From positions 692,505 through 732,524 of the forward strand of contig BJOX01000267.1 of assembly GCA_009731375.1 (NCBI GenBank): a stretch of 40,020 nt of DNA, read 5' to 3'. The first letter of the stretch is position 1. The number at the start of each line of letters is the position of its first letter. The translations under genes were made by a program, and so were the position numbers. Under the pieces are notes generated by a model. The model did not search any database. It worked only from the letters and a program-made list of their open reading frames with translations, and was not told where the DNA came from. Source of the DNA: Paulinella micropora (lineage: Eukaryota; Cercozoa; Imbricatea; Euglyphida). This document shows positions 10,657 through 21,569 of the stretch, piece after piece.

Positions 10657-12790
10657 ATGTGTCTTAATTATATTATGAATACATTTTATAGGAGAAGGAG
10701 CAGGAGAAGCTCGCCCAGAAGGCCTTGAAGCGCGAGCAGGAGCTTGAGATGATAAGGCCACAAGGAGAGGTGATGAGGTAATTTATTGTTTGTTCATGAT
10801 ATTGCACATGTCCTGTGCAATTGAAAACTTAGTTTGTCATGAGCATGTAAGGTACGTGTACGTACGTTGTATGACAGAAGCAAAGTCAAGACGTTTGCGG
10901 TGGCCCTGAAGCTGGAGGGAGATCCTGCGAGTTGGTCCAAGGAGATTTTTGCAGCCAACGTGGACGAAGCGACTGGGAGGAAGCTCTGCCAAGATGCATT
11001 TGCAGCTCAGCGGAAGGATCGTGAGGATAAATCACTAATGATTTCAGTAAATGTCAGTCTCTCTAAACTCCGCCCCCCCCCCCCCTCTCTTTCTCCCTCT
11101 CTCTCTCTCTCTCTCTCGGTTTTTGGTTTGTTTGTTTGTGTGTTTTCAATCACTTGGAATTTAATGATTAAGTTATGTGTACAAAACCTTACATTTTTTT
11201 TTGATTATATTAATTATTCATTAATGTCAATGTTACTAATTGTGAGCAGGAGAGCGACAGACTCGTGGCGAGGTTCGGCCCTTCCGCCCGACAATCTGCA
11301 AAGAAAGAAAAGAAGAGATGTTACTTCCTGGATCAAGTTGAAGCGATAACTGCGCTACCAGAAGCAATCCCGAAGCGAAAGCAACGGCGGTTGAAGAATC
11401 TTACGCATCCAGGGATTAAAAAAGTGTTGGGACCTTTAGCAGCAGCTATCACCGGAGCTGATCCAAGTCCTCCTCCACTCGAGCTTGGCAAAGTGGGCAC
11501 GCAGAAAAGAGCACTGGAGGTGGTAGAAATATTAGCATCTGACTCCGATGACGAAGCCCACAAGAAGCGTACGAAAAAAATCAAGAAAGAACCAAGCGCC
11601 AAAGTGGAGCGGTTTGAAGATTGTTTGTTCTCTCCATTCCAAGTGAACCTGCCTGCAGACATCAAGGAGAGTCACTGTGGTCTTGCGAAGTGTGTACTTT
11701 CAACGAAAATCCCGAGAATTTCCTTGCTTGTAAAATCTGCGGGAACCCACGCTTCTCTGACGAAACAGATTGCTCCGTTAAGGTAGAGGAGCAACTTTTC
11801 CTTTCTTTCAGCGACGATGACAGCGACTACAACCCTGCAGCTGACAGCGACAAGAAGTCATGCCTAAATTCAGCGTCGCTTTCTTTCACCGACGACGACA
11901 GCGACTACAACCCTGCAGCTGACAGCGGCAAGAAGTCATGCCTAAATTCAGCGCCGCTTTCTTTCAGCGACGACGACAGCGACTACAACCGTGATAACGA
12001 CAAGAAGTCTTCACTTCGCAGCGCAAGCAAACCAGACGAGAAGTCTTCACTTCCGATTGAGAATTCGAAATCAGTATTACGTTTCGAGAAAGGCAGCGAC
12101 AGCAACTCTGACAATGCCAGCAGCAAAGGTCCCAGCCACGAACTCGGACAATCAACGGATAGCGACTCGGACAGACAGCGCAGTGACAACCAGAAAAAAC
12201 TCATGTGGAAGCTCATCGGAGGAACAGGAGAAATAAGTGAAGCTGAGGCAACAAAGTTTGCTGAGCACATTACCGTCAACGACGCTGCAAAATATAAGGG
12301 TGGAACAAAGGAAATCAACAAATTGCTCAACTCGTTGGATTTATCTGCTTTGGATTGCATGGCCTCGTTCGACATGTCGGGGTATGGTTCAACTTGGCGC
12401 TCAGTTCCAGCTGGCCTTGGCAGAGTCGTCGGTATCAAACAAACAATTTTGCTCAATGATGTCAAGGCAAAAAGTAAAGTTCTTTGGCACGTTTACGGGG
12501 TCGAAGATACAAGCCAGAAAAACGCGGCCGCAAAGGAATGGGTCAAGATGAAGTTCGAGCCTTCGTGGGTTTTGAAGCAGGGAATTGAAGAAACGGAGGA
12601 GCTACCATATGAAAAAATTACGAAGGAAAACAACGACAACAGATACGAAGCATACGTTGTGGGGGTCGACGCTGAAAATTGTCTGATCGACACTTTTCAT
12701 TTGGAAAACGACATGATCTCCACTGCAGATCAGCAACAACTTCTGAATGAGTTGAAGGCACGGGCAGTTAAGGCCCCCCGCACGAAGTGA
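8971..12790 (+). CDS. Unrecognised nuclear-type protein with RanBP2 zinc finger and acidic repeats
   Basis: Seven exons: 8971-9028, 9110-9316, 9391-9560, 10692-10777, 10878-11046, 11250-11626 and 11659-12790. All joins are GT-AG with matching phase, total 2,199 bases, 732 residues and TGA. The N-terminal half is helical and charged ([20 protein letters not shown]), probably coiled coil. A Lys/Arg-rich stretch with KRTKKIKK looks like a nuclear signal. A RanBP2-type zinc finger, WSCEVCTF...N...CKIC, sits near residues 361-386. Three acidic tandem repeats of the form SF(S/T)[12 protein letters not shown] follow, then a Ser/Asp-rich tract and a folded-looking C-terminus ([20 protein letters not shown] region) that I do not recognise. 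The last intron (11627-11658, 32 bases) is uncertain; a 47-base option (11612-11658) or a frame error would also fit. Function unknown. Confidence 0.75.
9708..10352. mobile_element. Small element with identical 99-bp terminal direct repeats
   Basis: Positions 9708-9806 and 10254-10352 are identical (GATGAAATATCGACTAATG ... AGCTAAGCCGTGA) and enclose ~447 bases of unique sequence without a credible ORF. Both outer flanks are GATA microsatellite, so it sits inside a GATA tract in intron 3 of the 8971-12790 gene. The form recalls a TRIM-type non-autonomous LTR element, but the repeats do not start TG or end CA, and I see no primer-binding site. It could also be a duplicated segment. Identical repeats suggest recent origin or gene conversion. 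Confidence 0.6.
10354..10660. repeat. GATA/GACA/GT arrays in intron 3 of the 8971-12790 gene
   Basis: GATA blocks separated by TGTGTG and GAGA, directly abutting the small direct-repeat element. A matching GATA tract lies on its other side at 9617-9707. Confidence 0.88.
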
Positions 12791-13184
12791 AACTTGGTCG
12801 TAAGCTGATCTGAAACAGTAGCTATAGTCTAAACTAAATAGTCTAGACTAACTAGTGAGTAATCAGCCTGCCTCTATGGCTAGTATGGGTGGCTAATATT
12901 AATATTGTATTCAAACAGTAATTGCGTAAATTGTAATTTTATTAAACACTAGTGACATAATTTAAGTTCAATTCTATTTTATTATTACGAGGTACTAATA
13001 ATTATTAATCAATATTAATTATACTATTAATATTAATATGATTTAAAATACTGTAATAGTTTGAAAGCCAACAAAAAATGAAGATGATTGTTAATAATAA
13101 TATTAATATTAATATTAATATTATACAAAATCAGAATTCTTGCAGCCAAAAAATGCAAATTAACACAAAACTTAAATTTTCACC
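12791..13184. other. AT-rich intergenic, no gene
   Basis: Contains TTAATATTAATATTAAT-type runs (13090-13125). No AATAAA signal directly after the upstream gene was seen. Confidence 0.6.
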
Positions 13185-13290
13185 AAAAATGAATTTTTCA
13201 TTCAAAACCAAGATTTCAACCAAAACCAAAAAACTCATCATTTTTTTGTCTTGAATGTCGTCAGCAATATAGAAATTAACTGGAGCCGTA
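13185..13290 (-). repeat. Dispersed repeat R2, copy 2
   Basis: Inverted copy of 6155-6310, including the CTTGAATGTCGTCAGCAATA segment. The pair brackets the transposase, the 8971-12790 gene and AT-rich DNA, so an inversion by recombination between them is possible. Confidence 0.7.
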
Positions 13291-13461
13291 CTAACAACTA
13301 TATGCACTAACTTCATACTAACTTCAACTCTAATAAACTAACCGTTTGTGTCACCGTCCGCGCACCAAACTTAACTTTTGATGCAGTAAAAAGGTCCCAG
13401 TCGTTGAGCCGCCCCCCAGCGCGCTCCCCCGCTCTTGGCTTCCTAGTAGCCGCCGAGTCTC

Positions 13462-13953
13462 TTAGCTTCCTGGCTCCCAGCCTGAGCCGCCCACTTGCCG
13501 CCGCTTTAGTCCGCCGCCCGGGTCGTAGAACCACATGTGCGTCGCGCGCCCCATCCATCGCCGCTCCGAGTCAGAGCCAGAGCCGCTGTCCAGGTCGCTG
13601 TCGCTGCCCACCAGCCCATCGCGTTGGTAGTCGTTCCCCTTTTCCGCGCGTTCCTCTTTGACAGTGAAAGGGCTTGAATTGTTGGTTGCGATCCCGGCTT
13701 TCCCCTTCTCTTTCTTGCTCCGGCGCTTTGAGCGCTTCGCCTTATCTATCTTCTTCTTCTCAACTACAGGTTTAGGCGGGCTAAGTTTGTTTTGCTCCCC
13801 CATCACTGGGGCTTCCTTCTCACTCTCTCTTTCCTGATCTGCATGCTTCCCGCCAAATCGCCCTCTCAACAGACCATAAGCTGCCTCTCGCAACAACCCA
13901 TTCTCACTCTCCATGTCATCAGTGCACACAAAACATTGCTGCCCACCTGACAC
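13462..13953 (-). CDS. Open frame overlapping the Gag-like ORF in the -1 frame
   Basis: A 163-codon frame starting MSGGQQCFVCTDD, overlapping the 3' end of the Gag-like ORF by 88 bases and offset by -1. It is basic then acidic (KRSKRRSKKEKGK; SDSDLDSGSGSDSE), with no recognised protease motif. It may be the start of a Gag-Pol style extension whose pol part was lost, or simply the C-terminus of Gag after an indel. It stops at 13462 in GC-rich sequence. Confidence 0.4.
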   Translation of the reverse strand: MSGGQQCFVCTDDMESENGLLREAAYGLLRGRFGGKHADQERESEKEAPVMGEQNKLSPPKPVVEKKKIDKAKRSKRRSKKEKGKAGIATNNSSPFTVKEERAEKGNDYQRDGLVGSDSDLDSGSGSDSERRWMGRATHMWFYDPGGGLKRRQVGGSGWEPGS

Positions 13954-15662
13954 TCGCCCCTCACATTGACGATATACTTCACCATCACTTTGCCCATGTG
14001 GGCCTTCTCCTTTACCATGCCTACTCTGTCTCGCCCTGTCAAAAATCTCATCGTCCTTTTTAATGCTTTCACCTCACCTTCCTCATCCGTGTCTGACTCA
14101 CTCCCCCTATCTGTGTCAGAAGTGTCTGACTTACTCCCCCTTCCTAACTTTCCATGTTCCACTTTTCCTCTCTTTTCCTTCTCTCTCGGTTCTTCCTTCT
14201 CACCTGGCTCTTCTCTCGCCTTCTTCATCTCTTCACATTCATGCAGTCTATGCTCCACCCCACACATCCTGCACTCCTTCACACATGCGGAGAACACATG
14301 CCCCTCCATGTTACAGTTGAAACATTTCTCTCCTTTCTTCCACGTCTTCTTTCTCGTTCCTGTTCCTTTCCCTTCCCCTTTCTTATTAGTGGTGGTGTGT
14401 TTAAACCTACAGTTAGATCTATCACAGCTGCCTGACTGTTCAAACAGGTAACACACCCCAGGCACCCTACGCATAGCGACTGACCCCTCTGTATGAGTAA
14501 AACGACACTCATCCCCCCACTTGCATCCACTCTCTCTTTGAAACCCAAAACACACACCTCTCTGCCCTTCCTCTCTTTTGTTGGCATCTTTCCCTGCGTG
14601 TGCTTTTTCTTTCTTCATCTTCTTCTTTCTCTCTTTGTTCCTAACTATCTCCAACGCTCTTTCTTCCAACTCCTCCCACCATTCCTCAAAAGACCATGCA
14701 TGCTGCTTCTTATTCATCTTCAGTGTGCTCATCCATCCTCTCCAATCCTTTCTCACCCCCTCTGATGCATACTCAGGGTTTTGCAAGGCATTAGTGATTA
14801 TTGTTTCTATTGTTCTGTGGGGTGTTTTATGGCCTACTGCCTTTAGCTCTTCATCTAACGCAACAAACGCATCAAACTGCGGAGCATAATCACACCCCTC
14901 ATCAAATGTCCATGCATTCATCGCATTTATTTTATCTTGCACATCTTCCTCACTCACCTTACCAAACCTTTTGGTTAGTCTTGCCCACACAGTGTGTAAG
15001 TTCTGACCAAAGCCTGGTGAAGTGTCTCTCACCAAATCTGCCACACTCCTTTTGGCTTTACCTGCTAGCTTATCAAACACAAACGAAAAAGCTTCCTCTC
15101 TCTGTCTTTTCATCTCATGCTCCAAACTCTCCTCATATGCTACTATCATTCTGTCTTCCTTCTCTTTTTCCTCTACTGGCTCCTTGCTCTTCGTCCTGAT
15201 TGTTATCGTTGCTGGTGTGGAATATGAAGGCTGACTATTCACTCTCCCCCTCTCCTCCACCTGCTCTTCTCCTCCCTTTTGCTCACTCTCACCACTATCT
15301 ACCCCTAACGTAGGCTGTCTTTCTGTCTCAGTAAAATAAGAGGTAAGGTTCTCCCTGTCTGACCCTGACTCTGAGTCTAACTCAGCTTCCTCTTCCTCCT
15401 CTCTCAACCCTATCTTTCCTGTCCCTCTTGCTTGCTGCTTCCCTACTCTCTCTCCCCACCTCCACATGTAATTGGGGAATTTCTTACCTTTGCTATGCAA
15501 CTCACTTACATTACTCTCATGGACTAACATACTATGTTCTTGAGGGGACTTTAGTGCCCCCTTGAGTCGTTTGGCACCTAATGCCAAAACTATTTCACGT
15601 TGAAAGGCCTTGAACGGGGTTCTCCCGTCATGATGTCCTTTGGCAGTCACATCTTTGCACAC
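13866..15662 (-). CDS. Retroelement Gag-like protein with CCCH pair and CCHC knuckles
   Basis: A 598-residue open frame. The central part (KAKRSVADLVRD, TVWARLTKRFGKV, QFDAFVALDEELKAV, WWEELEERALEIV) has the helical layout of LTR-retrotransposon Gag. It is followed by C-x8-C-x5-C-x3-H (CFGFQRESGCKWGDECRFTH), a C-x8-C-x4-C-x3-H variant, then a CCHC knuckle CFNCNMEGHVFSAC and a shorter C-x2-C-x3-H-x4-C. The N-terminal third is acidic and low-complexity. Nucleic-acid packaging is the family role. No protease, integrase or reverse transcriptase is present nearby. The last ~90 bases overlap another open frame offset by -1. Confidence 0.75.
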   Translation of the reverse strand: MCKDVTAKGHHDGRTPFKAFQREIVLALGAKRLKGALKSPQEHSMLVHESNVSELHSKGKKFPNYMWRWGERVGKQQARGTGKIGLREEEEEAELDSESGSDRENLTSYFTETERQPTLGVDSGESEQKGGEEQVEERGRVNSQPSYSTPATITIRTKSKEPVEEKEKEDRMIVAYEESLEHEMKRQREEAFSFVFDKLAGKAKRSVADLVRDTSPGFGQNLHTVWARLTKRFGKVSEEDVQDKINAMNAWTFDEGCDYAPQFDAFVALDEELKAVGHKTPHRTIETIITNALQNPEYASEGVRKDWRGWMSTLKMNKKQHAWSFEEWWEELEERALEIVRNKERKKKMKKEKAHAGKDANKREEGQRGVCFGFQRESGCKWGDECRFTHTEGSVAMRRVPGVCYLFEQSGSCDRSNCRFKHTTTNKKGEGKGTGTRKKTWKKGEKCFNCNMEGHVFSACVKECRMCGVEHRLHECEEMKKAREEPGEKEEPREKEKRGKVEHGKLGRGSKSDTSDTDRGSESDTDEEGEVKALKRTMRFLTGRDRVGMVKEKAHMGKVMVKYIVNVRGECQVGSNVLCALMTWRVRMGCCERQLMVC

Positions 15663-16800
15663 TGCCTTTGTTTTTGTCTGTGCCTCTGAGAGTACTGAAA
15701 CTCATTGAGGACGTACTGTCTGTTTTCCTTGGTTGTAGTAGTTGTAGCAGTCTCACTGGAGTGCTGTCCTCTTTCCCCAAACGCAGGTCACCTAACCAAA
15801 ACGGGGGACAGGTACAATGCGTTCAAATACTGAGCCGAAGGGTCTCAATGCGAAAGCTTCCCTGTTTGTGTGCCAATTTTTGGAATGGCACCAACCCTTT
15901 CACTGATAGTCGCCTCCCAGGTCGGCGATGGTCTTCCTCCTTCCTTGCTTGCAGTGTCAGAGTCACTTAGCGCTGCCAAGGCCCATAACTTAGATATTTA
16001 AATAATTTCTGACACGTCACTAAGTGCCCCAACCCCAGACCACCAAAGCTTGAAATTCACCCGGGCCGTGAGACTTAGAGTGATACTTCATAGGTAAAAT
16101 AGGTAATTGTCCTTGGGGTGGGCCGCCGGTATGACTAAATACTATTATTAATAAATTATCCATTGAGTCTCACATTTTCCAAGAAATGATGTGCAGTCAA
16201 ATAAAAAAATTACTCAAGAATTTTTTAGAATATCAAATTATCAGGCAAATGACTCCCGGCGACATGATGAACAAGACTGCAGTTAGATTATTAATACAGA
16301 AATAAAGTGAGTGTAAGATAAAGCATAGCTTTCGCTTCCTACTCGTGCTGTTTTGACACTTGGCTTGAATAATAAAAAAAAAATCGATAGCGTTGTGCCA
16401 TCCGGACACTTTTCCCGAAAAATTCTGGAAATTTTCCATCCAATATGGTGAACTTAGTTGTAGCAAACTTCGGATGATTCAAGTTTTCTATCAAAACTGC
16501 TTAATATTAATATTTTTTTGATCTGATTGAAGAATCTGAAAGCTTTCCAACCGTTGAACTGAATTTTATTTAATAATATGGCAAAGTTTCGGCATAACGA
16601 TATTGATAAACCTGACACTAATGAACACCTAAAAACGTGTCTCACGCGCAGACGAAACAGAGAGATCTTACGCCGTGACGACACGAAAAAAAAATGTACG
16701 TATAAGCAACTGACTGAGCCACAGAGCTAAGAGAAGCTGAACATCCAGAACAAATTTTTCTAGAATCGACCATGGTAAAGTACATGAGAATTTTCAACCG
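15663..16800. other. Intergenic, no gene apart from repeat R1
   Basis: Unique sequence of mixed composition; short open frames show no family features. 16820-17034 is a GA array with a 129-base gap. Confidence 0.55.
15985..16165 (+). repeat. Dispersed repeat R1, copy 2
   Basis: Second copy of the 5965-6115 repeat, ~25 bases longer inside (GTGCCCCAACCCCAGAC insertion). It lies upstream of the Gag-like ORF (minus strand), so it could be part of that element's 5' region, but no inverted or 3' partner was found below 13.46 kb. Confidence 0.7.
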
Positions 16801-16841
16801 ATAGAACAACGTTGGAAGAGAGAGAGGGGGGGGGGGGGAAG

Positions 16842-16970
16842 NNNNNNNNNNNNNNNNNNNNNNNNNNNNNNNNNNNNNNNNNNNNNNNNNNNNNNNNNNN
16901 NNNNNNNNNNNNNNNNNNNNNNNNNNNNNNNNNNNNNNNNNNNNNNNNNNNNNNNNNNNNNNNNNNNNNN
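16842..16970. other. Assembly gap, 129 N in a GA array
   Basis: GA repeat on both sides suggests unresolved microsatellite. Confidence 0.95.
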
Positions 16971-17036
<66 letters not shown>

Positions 17037-17238
17037 AAAAAGGACTTTCACAAGGCAGGCATAAGCAGGCCCATGATGCCCAAATGGAATATCCTTGTCA
17101 CACATGAGTCCACAATCGACATCGATGTGATTCGACTAGACCATGACGAGGGTGTTCCATTCCAAATTATTAGACTGTTAGTAGAAAGAAACGGGTGAAA
17201 AATGTTGAGAATGAAATAAGTCGCGTGCCAGCACAAGA

Positions 17239-18101
17239 TTAAAGCAAGCTCAACAAATCGACGCGTGTCTCGCGGTCCCAGACCAACTGCCCACGCCATT
17301 TAATACCCCAGACGCGATGGAAGGGAATGTGGTCATCGTGATAGATATCGCTGACGTAAGAGTCCATGCGCTTTTCTTGGAGCCCGAGGAAGCGGTCCTC
17401 CAGCAAGAAGGTGAAGTCTGCAGGATCCAAATCCGGTCGGTTCAGAATTATGCGAAACACTTCACGAGTTTTCTTGAAACAGTGGGGGTGAAGCACATGC
17501 TGCAGACTGCGAGGCAGCAGACCGGTTCTTGGCTGAGGGTGCCAGGGCGTACTAGAGCCACTGCTCTTATCCGCTTTCCCTACCTGCGGCTTGCGTTTGC
17601 TCTCCTTGGCATGCTTGGTCTTTTGTTTGCCACAAGCCGCGGCACCAGCGCCCTCTCGCCGCAATTTCGCAGCGGCGCTTGGGAAAGAGCCGAGTTGCAG
17701 ATTTGTTGGGCCCGAGCCCTCCCGCCCGGGCAATCCTAAGTCTTCCCAGCGCTGGTCGGTCAGGAGATGCTGAGTAGCCACCGACTGACTTCCTGCTTCC
17801 CACTTCGCAGGCCGATCATCATACGCATTGATGCAAGGGTCTTCGCCTCGGCGGTTAAACTTTCCTCAGCTTGTGTATGGCGATTGGCAACCGCCGCCTG
17901 CTCGGTCTGGGGCGCTAGTTGCGCCTCATAGCTTGTAGCGCCCAATTGCGCGCGCGACACTAATCGAACCTCCAGCACCATGTCAGGCATAATCTCTCGC
18001 CAGCCCAAGGTGTGAGCCTGCCAAGTTGACAGGGCGGCCTGTATCGCTTGTTGCTTCTGCTTTCTAGCCATTTGGCTTTGGACTTGGTCTGTTTCCCTGC
18101 G
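17239..18101 (-). CDS. Exon 11: linker and C-terminal MJ1316/DUF504 domain
   Basis: Acceptor CACGTAG|CGC, preceded by a 308-base intron holding the CTT array as its pyrimidine tract. A Gln/Ala-rich helix ([14 protein letters not shown]) is followed by a frame break at ~17835-17855, then a basic linker. The domain reads [48 protein letters not shown], ending near the TAA. This is a textbook MJ1316 domain: the R-I-L-N-R-(L/P)...D-(F/Y) opening, D-R-F-x-G, and P-x-H-R-(I/V)...G-x-(V/L)-(V)-W-D-R. The family is predicted to recognise cyclic RNA ends. The domain itself is unbroken. Confidence 0.92.
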
Positions 18102-20043
18102 CTACGTGTATGGCGCTTGGAGTGCGAACCAGCAGAAGAAGAAGAAGAAGAAGAAGAAGAAGAAGAAGAAGAAGAAGAAGAAGAAGAAGAAGAAGAAGAA
18201 GAAGAAGAAGAAGAAGGAGAAGAAGAAGAAGAAGAAGGAGGAGGAGAAGAAGAAGAAGAAGAAGAAGAAGAAGAAGAAGAAGAAGAAGAAGAAGAAGAAG
18301 AAGAAGAAAAGAAGGAAGAGGAGGAGGTTCTGAAAAGCCCCACCAGAAAGACCGCACCCAGCGGCCAGTTTGAATAGCTGTAACGCTGGCCCGAGATGTG
18401 TCCACCTACTCCCAAATCACCCTGGCTCAGACCAACGAGCATGCCGACCAGCCGCGACTCGACATAGCCGATCCAGGACCTGAAGCTTCTGATGCTGTTG
18501 GCACTCGCTGTAACCTCCACAAAGGTCTCATACCGCTCCGTGAAGGGTGGTGGTCGGAACAAGGCAGTCCAATCTCGTGCATTCAGGGCACGCGCCATGG
18601 CCTCCCAGACACAAGCCACAGAGGACAGCGTGGTGTTGCGTGTGATGTTGCGAGCAGGGACCGCGGGGGCAAGCACGATCATGTGGTCCCGCACGCTGCG
18701 GCGAAAACGGCCGCACTCACTTCCGGGCAGGCGGACCTCGCGTGTGCGCCAATCCCACGCAGCATACTGCTCAAAGAAATGCGCTAACAAACGTTGAGGT
18801 CCCCCGCCAGTGCCACTTGCGCCACCGCTAGCCAGTGTTACCACTGCTCGCGCCACCAGAATCGCCCAGCCAAGCCCGCCCAGAAAGCCATGCCGCATGT
18901 GATAGATATCATGTGCTTTGGCCCAGGCGACTACCAGGCGAGCCAGTTGTTGAAACTGCACGAGGTGCGAGGATGCACTGAGCGCAGGAGCACGGCATGC
19001 ACCACCCCAACCGGCTTGTGCTCTTCGAGAGGCACGTGGAGCAAGTGTGTGGAGCAGTTGCTGACTGTCTAATGCGCCCAGCGCGGCCAGTGCCGAGGCC
19101 TGGTCCAGGGCGCTGGGTAACAGGATAGGCAGATCAGGCCCTGGTGGCAGTGCGTCTTTGCGGGGCCAGCGGCAATACTGCAGGTCCACGTCAAGATCCA
19201 GCACCCGCAGCTTCAACACACCTACCAGCGCCTGCTTGTCTTCCAGCACCTGCAGCACTTCTAGCCCCGTCGTTCGTAGCTGCACGCTCGCTTGCGTGAA
19301 GAAGTCCTTCCGGTCCGCGCGCCCAAGACAGACAGTCCAAATCCGAAGTCCGGGAATCCAAATGCGAAGGAGCCCATGACGAAGAGAAGTGGGGGTTGTT
19401 CAAACAGTTCCATGGTGATTAGCATTTGCTGCAAGAGGTTCAGGGCGTCTTGACTCGTCTGGGCGCGGGCCTCATCTGGGGCTAGCTCTGCTGCCAACAG
19501 GCTCAGCGCTGCAGTGCTCTCGGGTTGGAGATAGATGGACTCTGTGGAAACCATGGATGTGATAGTTGGGACGGGAGGTTGCTCGGAGGTGGCGGAGGAT
19601 GGCCCGACATTTAGTCGGAAGGTCACCATCAGTCCGAAGTGGTCCGAGACCCAGATCTCGCTTGGTGTAGCACCTTGGTGTAAGTTAGCACCAAGATCAG
19701 GGCCAGCAGCAGCCTCAGCGAGGGAGGGAAAGGAAGGGCTGGCAGAAGAAGAAAGCAAGGTCTCTGTAGCAGAAGGCGTACCGGCTATTGAAGAAGAGGT
19801 TGCAACAGCAGAAGTTGCGTGGGAAACTGCATAGCCAGAAGCAGCAGCTGCGATGGCAGGTCTGGGCGCTTGTTGTTGTGGTTTTTGAGGTTGTTGTTCA
19901 GCTAAGACTGCCGGAGGTCGAATGTCATGACCCACTTTCTGCGCAGAGTAGACGTGCAAAAAATACTCTGGTCCAATTATACCTACGAGAGAAAGATTTG
20001 TATTTGTGTGTGTATGTGTGTGTGTGAGAGGGGTTGCATGTGC

Positions 20044-20093
<50 letters not shown>

Positions 20094-20210
20094 CCAAGCC
20101 CGGGCGAAAGATACACCTGTGTTTACAGACAAATATAGATAGATAGATAGATAGATGGGTAGATAGATAGACAGATAGATAGATAGAAGATAGATAGATA
20201 GGTAGATAGG

Positions 20211-20291
<81 letters not shown>

Positions 20292-20315
20292 GGATAGATA
20301 GATAGATAGATAGAT

Positions 20316-20347
<32 letters not shown>

Positions 20348-20384
20348 CAGACAGATAGACAGACAGACAGACAGATAGATAGAC

Positions 20385-20458
<74 letters not shown>

Positions 20459-20524
20459 GCAGATAGGTAGGTAGGTGGGTAGGTGGATAGGTAGATAGCT
20501 AGCTAGATATAGATAGATAGATAG

Positions 20525-20576
<52 letters not shown>

Positions 20577-20635
20577 TGATAGATTGATTGATTGGTCGGT
20601 TGATTGATTGATTGATCGATTGAAAGTTAGATAGT

Positions 20636-20683
<48 letters not shown>

Positions 20684-20864
20684 CCTTATTGTCGGAAAGG
20701 TATAGCTTTATACCATCGCGCAGTGCTTTGTCCACATCCAAATAAATCAGCACATATAAACATATTATACCATACCTTGGGTATGAGACGGAGGCAAAAT
20801 GTGGTTAGTTTCCAAAAAAATCACTGCAAGTATCGCAAAAATTTCGCTGCCTTCGCCTCCCGTC

Positions 20865-20904
<40 letters not shown>

Positions 20905-21534
20905 TTTTTTTTNNNNNNNNNNATTTTCCGAAAATCACCGCAAATATCGAAAGAATTTCGCTGCCTCCGCCTCCAGTCTTACTTGCATTTTTTTTTTTTT
21001 TTACATTTGATTAAATAGATTATAGATTGTCTTAATAAATAAGCAATGGTGAACCCGGTGCATTGCATTATTATGTAATACGCTTAGCATGCATCAAGAT
21101 GGTAGGATAGGTTGCATAACTTGACTATTATACATATATATATGTATATGTATATATATACATATATACATACATATATATAGATATATTTATATTTATA
21201 TTTATATTTATATTTATATTTATATTTATATTTATATTTATATATATGTGTATATATATACATATATATGTATATACATATGCAGAATAGATCTTATACA
21301 TATTCAAACACACTGAACCATACAGTGCATGCGTACTGTAATGCGGTTCAACTTGTATATTACGTATTTCATATTATGTATTGTATTTTAATATGTATGA
21401 ATTTATGCATGCTTACTTCGCAATTTCGTCGCATTCCACTTATAGTGTTCTTGGAGCCGAATGTCTCTGAGGCGAAGTGAACATGCTTGCGTTTCATCCG
21501 GCACAAACCCTGAAAGCTAGGAGGTGAAGAGAAA

Positions 21535-21569
<35 letters not shown>

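Noticed and set aside
13404-13661. GC-rich plus-strand frame opposite the Gag extension
   Set aside because: Shadow of the minus-strand frame; Arg/Pro/Ser-rich as expected from reading the complement.
18117-18330. Poly-Ser (TTC) tract as coding in the poly(A)-polymerase part
   Set aside because: Reading through leads to a wrong frame; a phase-0 intron with an acceptor at 18102 joins the protein better.
19320-19375. Loss of both catalytic Asp in the nucleotidyltransferase (FGLSV reading)
   Set aside because: The neighbouring frame keeps TSDLDC at the right distance from GSF, so a frame break explains it without loss.
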